Assembly (NCBI GenBank): GCA_030544215.1 | Contig: JARZZO010000011.1 | Coordinates: 3,148,001 to 3,212,000 of the forward strand | Reading direction: 5' to 3' | DNA length: 64,000 nucleotides | From: Zantedeschia hybrid cultivar | Lineage: Eukaryota; Streptophyta; Magnoliopsida; Alismatales; Araceae | In this document: positions 58,573 to 64,000 of the stretch, one piece after another | Numbering within the stretch: position 1 is the first letter of the stretch | Layout of the letters: the number at the start of each line of letters is the position of its first letter | Made by a program: the position numbers and the translations under genes | The notes under the pieces: model-generated | Database searches by the model: none | What the model saw: only the letters and a program-made list of their open reading frames with translations | Told to the model about the DNA's origin: nothing

Positions 58573-59601
58573 CTACTCCGCCGCTTCCTCCTTCTCCTCC
58601 TCATCGGCCGCCGCAACGCCCTGGTTGAGGCCGGCGTTGATGAACACCAGCACCACCCTACCCGCGTCTTTCTTCGACGGGCCGACGCGGAAGGTGAAGA
58701 CCTCCAGGACGTCGCCGGCACTCAACCCCATGGGCGCGGCGGCCCGCGGCCACATGCCTCCCCCGTTGATGACGATCCAGCCCTTGCTGTTCCAGCGCTT
58801 GAGGACGCCGCCGGGGTACCCCCGCCCCAACCTATCCAGCACCATCACCGGGAGGCCCTGCTTGCTGAGGAATTTCTCGCGCTCGGCGTCGGATAGGCCG
58901 CACACCACCTTCTCGGCGCCGCCCCTGGCAGGGTCCTTGTCTTTGGAGGCCGGCAGGGCCAGCCGGCTGAAGTGGGGATCAATGTCGGTGTTGGAGAGCA
59001 GCTTCCTCACCAGGAACCACGGGTTCCACCCGCCCATGCGCACCACCTTCTCCACCCACCCCATGGGGGCAGGCACCCGGCCGGTCCTGGGCCTCCTGTA
59101 GGGCCGGTCGTCCTGCGCCATCTGCTGGCTGCCCTCAGCGGTGACCCTTCTTCCGAGAGGTATCCTGAGGATTTTCCGGCGCTGGGGCTCGTCATCGATT
59201 ATCGGTGGAAGACCCACAACATTCTGGGAAGGCACCGCGGCCTCCTTGGCGGCGGCGTGCTTGGAGGTCGATGTCCCTTCCTTGGCAGCGGCGTTCTTGT
59301 TGGGCACCGCCGATGTCCCCTCCTTGGCGGCGGCGTGCTTGGAGGTCGATGTCCCTTCCTTGGCGGCGGCGTTCTTGTTGCGCACCGCCGATGTCCCCTC
59401 CTTGGCGGCTGCTCGGCAGGGAACCACATGGCAGAGAGAAGGCGGGACCTTTCGGTGCCTTTCTTCCTTCTCGGCAACTTGGCAGGCCACCGTCGCAAGC
59501 AACAACAGGGGCGGCCCCCTCCACTCTTCTTCTCCTCCTCCTCCTCCTCCTTCGCTGGCTACAATCCTCTTCTTGAGCGGCGGCGACAGTGCTGCCTCCA
59601 T
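58573..59601 (-). CDS. B3-like nuclear protein, 342-aa paralogue
   Basis: A single-exon gene related to the array genes. MEAALSPPLKKRIV at the N-terminus aligns with their start and basic signal. Residues about 29-46 carry one copy of the conserved GPPLLLLATVACQVAEKEE motif rather than three. Residues 64-120 hold a different expansion: alternating AAAKEGTSAV(R/P)NKN and AAAKEGTSTSKH modules with a 26-residue period. RRPR near 169-172 is a second basic patch. Residues about 190-320 form the B3-like domain (NPWFLVRKLLSNTDID, LPVMVLDR, GGVLKRWNSKGWIVI, MGLSAGDVLEVFTFRVGPSKK). The protein ends EEEKEEAAE, where the 317-aa paralogue has TGG instead of this TAG. It is probably a nuclear DNA-binding protein; function unknown. 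It is transcribed toward CDKC from the opposite side of the array. Confidence 0.72.
   Translation of the reverse strand: MEAALSPPLKKRIVASEGGGGGGEEEWRGPPLLLLATVACQVAEKEERHRKVPPSLCHVVPCRAAAKEGTSAVRNKNAAAKEGTSTSKHAAAKEGTSAVPNKNAAAKEGTSTSKHAAAKEAAVPSQNVVGLPPIIDDEPQRRKILRIPLGRRVTAEGSQQMAQDDRPYRRPRTGRVPAPMGWVEKVVRMGGWNPWFLVRKLLSNTDIDPHFSRLALPASKDKDPARGGAEKVVCGLSDAEREKFLSKQGLPVMVLDRLGRGYPGGVLKRWNSKGWIVINGGGMWPRAAAPMGLSAGDVLEVFTFRVGPSKKDAGRVVLVFINAGLNQGVAAADEEEKEEAAE
59242..59412 (-). repeat. In-frame 78-bp repeat within 342-aa B3 gene
   Basis: A composite 78-bp unit (26 codons) repeated twice plus a partial copy, encoding residues 64-120. Each unit is itself two related half-modules of 14 and 12 codons that both start AAAKEGTS. 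The length preserves the frame. Confidence 0.85.
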
Positions 59602-59990
59602 CCTGATCGTTCCGTCCTCCGTGAGACAAGGGGAGAAGAGAAACAGAGAAGGGAGGAGAGCGGAGAAGTATGGGAACGGCTCTGGGCTGGGTGCGAAGGT
59701 TCTTGGAGCAGGTAGGGTTTCTATCTATCAGAAGCGGTGGGGGAAGAATATATTACTGCGATATGAGGATTGAGGACAGAGAGAGGTGATGAGAGCGCAA
59801 ACGGAGATAAAATATCTAGCTCTGGGGGGGGAACGGGGAAATCCAAGTCCTGATCGGACGAGGTTGCCGCAGCAGCATCGCAGGACTGATTTCCTAATCT
59901 TTCCCGCCGCGTGAACGCACCTGGCTGCAACGGTCGGCTGGAAGAGGGGCGTAGTGGGCCCAATGTAGTGTCCAATCACCTGTGCTCGGT
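59602..59990 (-). promoter_or_regulatory. Upstream region of 342-aa B3 gene
   Basis: It is shared with the upstream region of the 317-aa paralogue and, more weakly, with that of the array genes. A perfect E2F-type site TTTCCCGCC lies at 59900-59908. An AT-rich TATA-like stretch (ATATTTTATC on the minus strand) lies near 59809-59818. The ATG context is ACGATCAGGATGG, with A at -3. Confidence 0.45.
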
Positions 59991-60880
59991 GCGCCTGTAG
60001 CTCATGGACAGGCGCAATGCGCCACGGATCAGATCACCGACTCCTCGTCTCATACGCAACATGCCCTGCCCCTTAACAACCTCTTCGAATTTGTAAGTCT
60101 AAGCCCTTGTGCAGTGGCGTAGTGAACGCAAAAGGGTTCTGGCTCTTTTGACCCAATTGGCTGGGCTAACTGCACCAACCAAGGCGCACGGATACTATCT
60201 TCTCTACACTCGAGGGGACACCTCCATTTTACTCGTTATTTATTTAGGATGTCAACTGTCAACCGTAATCGATAACCGATAGTCCAACTGTTTGCCATCT
60301 TGACTAACGGTTTTCAATTAGAATCTTGAAATTGATATGCTAGGAAATGTAGAAATAGATACAATTGTCAGAACAGTTCTCACCAAGTGTTCATATATTT
60401 TGCTGATTAGCGATCACTTCCTCATATTTGTTTATTTGTTTTCCAAACTGACTTGAGGGCATTGTCCAAGACATGCTGATAATCCTAAATGAAATTGGTC
60501 TGTCTAGGCACCTTCCCAATTGAGATGATTGTTTTGCTTATAAATTCTTGCCATTATAGATAGCATCCTTAATTATCGTCGTCATTGAGAATGAGAATGA
60601 GAATGATAAAGACTAAACCTAAAATGTCCTCCCCGGTCCTTTGTATGAAGTCTATCAGCATGATTAGGATAGCATTTCTGAATAGAGAAAAAGGATACTT
60701 TCTTTATCCTTTTTATTTGGGATAAGACACCTATTTTTGAATCTTATAACCCGATTATAGTTGGGTCACACTTCGGAGTGCCAAGTATGGATTCTGCAAC
60801 CATTTTCCGAGTGGCACGCTGTTAGAAAGGTAGATAGTATTTAACTTTTCAAAATTTGGTATATTTTTTTATGTTTTTAA
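59991..60880. other. Spacer between duplicated B3 blocks, no gene seen
   Basis: AT-rich sequence without a supported ORF or RNA gene. GAGAATGAGAATGAGAATGA near 60585 is a short 6-bp tandem repeat, weakly matched at about 55750. Confidence 0.5.
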
Positions 60881-62728
60881 AAATGGAAGTACCAAATAAA
60901 TATCCTTTTTGAAATTGAATTTTAGAAGAGAAATTAGATGTGGAAGTAAAACTACTCATTTCCGCATCTAGCTACCTTCTGAATATATGCTGGGATAATA
61001 TATTATGATTAATATATAATTTCTGTAATAGATCAAGCCAATTTAATCATCGAATATATATAATTTCTGTAATAGATCAAGTCAATTTAATCATCGAACT
61101 ATTGTAAATGTGTGAGAGGAATGTAGCAAAGGACAAGGTAAAAAGTATGATATAATGCCATTTCTCTAAACTGTGATTTTTTAAAGCCTGTGACATATAG
61201 TGATGCAACATCGTGAAAGGCCTTTTTAGTTGGAAAGAAGTGAAAGTAGATCAGCTAAACTGATTTCAGCTAAATATGGCCCCGCTAAGCAGCTAGATAC
61301 GAGACAACAACAACCTTTGGTGTGTATAAATCCAGATTAATGAGATCAACTGTATTGACAATTGAAGACCAGACAAAGCTTTTGCTTCAACAGGCTTCAA
61401 GAATTTTGTTGTCATCTCAAAACAAGAAGACAGAGTTACCATGTATCTTTACGGCTTTACCGTGTATGTCAAACCATCGGTCGGATTGATCAATGCTTTA
61501 ATCTCTCACAGGTTTAAACGAGATCCTAATAGAAGATCACAGTTTGAGAAATGCGAGTTGCACCGCGTGGCATCGGATCACGCAAGTGTGCAATCTATTT
61601 TTTTTTAATTTTTTAACCATCTGATCGGAGATGGGACAGTATGGATGTCCAGCTCGGCAACTTAAATATTTTTTTTAAAAAAATAATGCACTGCTTGCTG
61701 CCGTCTGGTCTAAGAAAGCAGCACGGGGGCTGTTTAGCCTGCACCGCACCTGCAGTGCCGCAAGTGGGACTCTCCCAGTTTTCTTCTCACTGATCATGAT
61801 TATGTGTGGTTTATAAGAACTTTGTTTTAAACAATCATGGACAGCAGAGATTGGGGAAATTCCCTCAAGGAAAAATTTGCTGCTAAGTTAAAGGAAACAC
61901 AAGAAGGTTGATGAACAGACCATCTTAACAAGACAGCTAGTAGATAATGATGTAAAAAATAGAGCACCCACATTCACCAAAGAAGCAAAAAGTAGCAGAC
62001 TCCATATTTCAATAATCAAACAGTAGAGTTTACAGGCAAAGATGCCACCGGAGGAAAGAATGATCCAAACAAGGTTGAAACGGAAATTACAGCCGACTAT
62101 GAACTAATAAAACTCTCTGACATGATTAAACTTCCTTTATGCTTGGATTCACCATAGTTACACACTTTTAGTGACATGGCCATATATCCTAGAAACAGAG
62201 AGAAACGTCTCTGGTGTATGCGCCTCAATGCAACAAAGATTTCATGCCAAAACAACAAACGCTCTTGAAAGTTCCAAATATCTGCAATATCCATCTCCAC
62301 AGTCTAAAACTCCAGTGAAATTAAGCGGTAAAATCAGTGCACTCCCAGTGAGGTATCTATGTCACACAGGAGAATAATGCTTAGCCATCAAGCCATTGCA
62401 GGTTGTTTTTAGCCAATCTGTTCATCTGATGACCAGAACTCTGAAATTATGTTTTTCCAACTACTATTTGATCAAAAAGTTGGAAGAAACGAAACAAGTT
62501 AAGAAGGAAATCTGGGCCTACAAAACAGATTGAAACAGAGAATATGAAATTTGCACAAGTGGAAGAACCTGTGGAAGGTTTCATTAATGAATGAACCACC
62601 AGTGTTGCTCACAATAGCGAACCAAAAAAAAAAAAAACAGTAAACATATAGATTGTGATCAGGGGTGGGTTTGCCAAAAGAGAAACCCCACCACAGAGAA
62701 GAATCCATCTGATCAGGGGTGGATGCCA

Positions 62729-63682
62729 TCAGTGTGCTGCGTGTTCTCCGAGGCTGCTCCACTCCGCCGCTTCCTCCTTCTCCTCCTCGTCGGCCGCCGC
62801 AACGCCCAGGTTGGGGCCTGCGTTGATGAACACCAGCACCACCCTACCCGCATCTTTCTTCGACGGCCCGACGCGGAAGGTGAAGACCTCCAGGAAGTCG
62901 CCGGCACTCAACCCCATGGGCGCGGCGGCCCGCGGCCACATGCCTCCCCCGTTGATGACTATCCAGCTCTTGCTGTTCCACCGCTTGAGGACGCCGCCGG
63001 GGTACTCCCGCCCCCACCTGTCCAGCACCATCACCGGGAGGCCCTGCTTGCTGAGGAATTTCTCGCGCTCGGCGTCGGACAGGCCGTACACCACCTTCTC
63101 GGCGCCGCCCCTGGCGGGGTCCTTGTCTTTGGAGGCCGGCAGGACCAGCCGGCTGAAGTGGGGATCGACGTCGGTGTTGGAGAGCAGCTTCCTCACCAGG
63201 AACCACGGGTTCCACCCGCCCATGCGCACCACCTTCTCCACCCACCCCATGGGGGCAGGCACCCGGCCGGTCCTGGGCCTCTTGTAGGGCCGGTCTTCCT
63301 GCGCCATCTGCTGGCCTCCCTCAGTGGCAACCCTTTTTCTAAGAAGCATCCTGGGGATTTTCCGGCGCTGGGGCTCGTCTGCGACAATCAGTGGAAGACC
63401 CGCAACATTCTTGGAAGGCACCAGCGGCATCCCCCCCCTGGCGGCGGCGTTGTGGGAGGGCACCGCCGATGTCCCCTCTTTGGCGGCTGCTCGGCAGGGA
63501 ACCACACGGCGGCGAGAAGGCGGGAGCTTTCGGTGCCTCCCCTCCTCCTCGGCAACTTGGCAGGCCACCGTCGCAAGCAACAACATGGGCGGCCCCCTCC
63601 ACTCTTCTTCTCCTCCTCCTCCTCCTCCTCCTTCGCTGGCTACCATCCTCTTCTTGAGCGGCGGCGACAGTGCCGCCTCCAT
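62729..63682 (-). CDS. B3-like nuclear protein, 317-aa paralogue
   Basis: A single-exon gene, the closest relative of the 342-aa gene. It has MEAALSPPLKKRMV with the basic signal, one copy of PPMLLLATVACQVAEEE (about 31-47), and only a single AAAKEGTSAVPSHN module (65-78), so it shows the unexpanded state. KRPR at about 134-137 is the second basic patch, and the B3-like domain spans about 157-290. The C-terminus runs on 17 residues past the acidic stretch because the codon that is TAG in the 342-aa gene is TGG here. This is probably the best model for the ancestral protein. It is intact, and its upstream region with an E2F-type site runs to the window end. Confidence 0.72.
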   Translation of the reverse strand: MEAALSPPLKKRMVASEGGGGGGGEEEWRGPPMLLLATVACQVAEEEGRHRKLPPSRRRVVPCRAAAKEGTSAVPSHNAAARGGMPLVPSKNVAGLPLIVADEPQRRKIPRMLLRKRVATEGGQQMAQEDRPYKRPRTGRVPAPMGWVEKVVRMGGWNPWFLVRKLLSNTDVDPHFSRLVLPASKDKDPARGGAEKVVYGLSDAEREKFLSKQGLPVMVLDRWGREYPGGVLKRWNSKSWIVINGGGMWPRAAAPMGLSAGDFLEVFTFRVGPSKKDAGRVVLVFINAGPNLGVAAADEEEKEEAAEWSSLGEHAAH

Positions 63683-63985
63683 CCTGATTGTTCCGTCCTC
63701 CGTGAGACGAGCGGGAGAATGGAAACAGAGAAGGCAGGAGAGCGGAGAAGTATGGTAGCGGCTCTGGGCTGGGTGCGAAGGTTCTTTGGAGCTGGTAGGG
63801 TTTCTATCTATCAGAGGCGGCGGGGGAAGAATATATTACTGCGATATGAGGAAGGAGGACAGAGAGAGAGAGGTGATGAGAGCACAGCGGAGATAAAATA
63901 TCTAGCTCTGGGGGGAGAACGGGGAAATCCGAGTCCTGATCGGACGAGGTTGCCGCAGCGGCATCGGAGGACTGATTTCCTAATC

Positions 63986-63994
63986 TTTCCCGCC
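63986..63994 (-). promoter_or_regulatory. E2F-type site upstream of 317-aa B3 gene
   Basis: TTTCCCGCC, identical to the site at 59900-59908 and at the same distance upstream of the gene. The corresponding place in the array units reads GGCGGGGGGAGAAATTAGG, which no longer matches the consensus. Confidence 0.4.
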
Positions 63995-64000
63995 GCGTGA

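Larger units (their letters stand above)
56450..59990. repeat. Segmental duplication, left copy
   Basis: Homologous to about 60880-64000 in the same orientation, including the B3-like gene, its upstream region and about 2 kb downstream. Identity is moderate with many indels, so this event is much older than the 11,554-bp array. A block at about 56905-57105 is present only in this copy; it accounts for a 133-aa frame (56890-57291) that I do not consider a gene. Confidence 0.75.
60880..64000. repeat. Segmental duplication, right copy (cut by window end)
   Basis: Homologue of 56450-59990. It contains a small internal duplication of a TATATAATTTCTGTAATAGATCAAG segment near 61010-61090. The copy continues past the window. 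Confidence 0.75.

Overview
This window is nuclear DNA from a flowering plant, most likely a monocot outside the grasses; a palm is my best guess, by inference only. The evidence is a 12-exon CDKC kinase gene with GT-AG introns, a plant Au-type SINE, Arabidopsis-type TTTAGGG telomeric repeats, LTR, LINE and hAT/Mutator-like debris, and single-exon genes that are very GC-rich, as in many monocots. There are no bacterial operons.

Layout. (1) 1-3849 is a copy of the 3' part of a CDKC gene (exons 8-12, minus strand) and its downstream flank. It aligns without a gap to 39325-43173. (2) 3869-38530 holds three head-to-tail copies of an 11,554-bp unit (3869-15422, 15423-26976, 26977-38530) that differ by only a few bases. 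Each unit carries, in order, a flanking repeat R, a hAT-like element with a captured piece of the nuclear gene for chloroplast ATP synthase subunit b', two 1.35-kb direct repeats each with a solo LTR, a small MITE, one intronless gene for a 431-aa B3-like nuclear protein (plus strand), and a Mutator-like MITE in its 3' region. (3) 38531-39230 is a diverged copy of R. (4) 41365-54126 is the complete CDKC gene on the minus strand (514 aa), with a 5'-UTR intron and a TATA box near 54655. Its 8.6-kb first coding intron holds a dead LINE and an insertion that carries an interstitial telomeric-repeat block; intron 2 holds an Au SINE. (5) 54.9-55.7 kb looks like an LTR remnant. (6) About 56.45-59.99 kb and 60.88-64.0 kb are an older tandem duplication. 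Each half carries one more B3-like gene on the minus strand (342 and 317 aa). The window ends in the upstream region of the last gene.

Biology. CDKC is expected to be a P-TEFb-like kinase of the RNA polymerase II C-terminal domain. The five B3-like genes form a lineage-specific cluster around it. Each has an SV40-like basic N-terminus, a conserved short hydrophobic-acidic motif, a variable repeat region and a C-terminal B3-like fold. Copy number has changed recently by tandem amplification, and internal repeats have expanded differently in each branch. The most notable findings are the recent three-copy array with its 60-residue protein repeats, the truncated CDKC copy that marks a larger nested duplication, the gene-capturing hAT-like element, and the telomeric-repeat insertion in the kinase intron. 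Because the array copies are almost identical, the copy number should be confirmed independently of the assembly.
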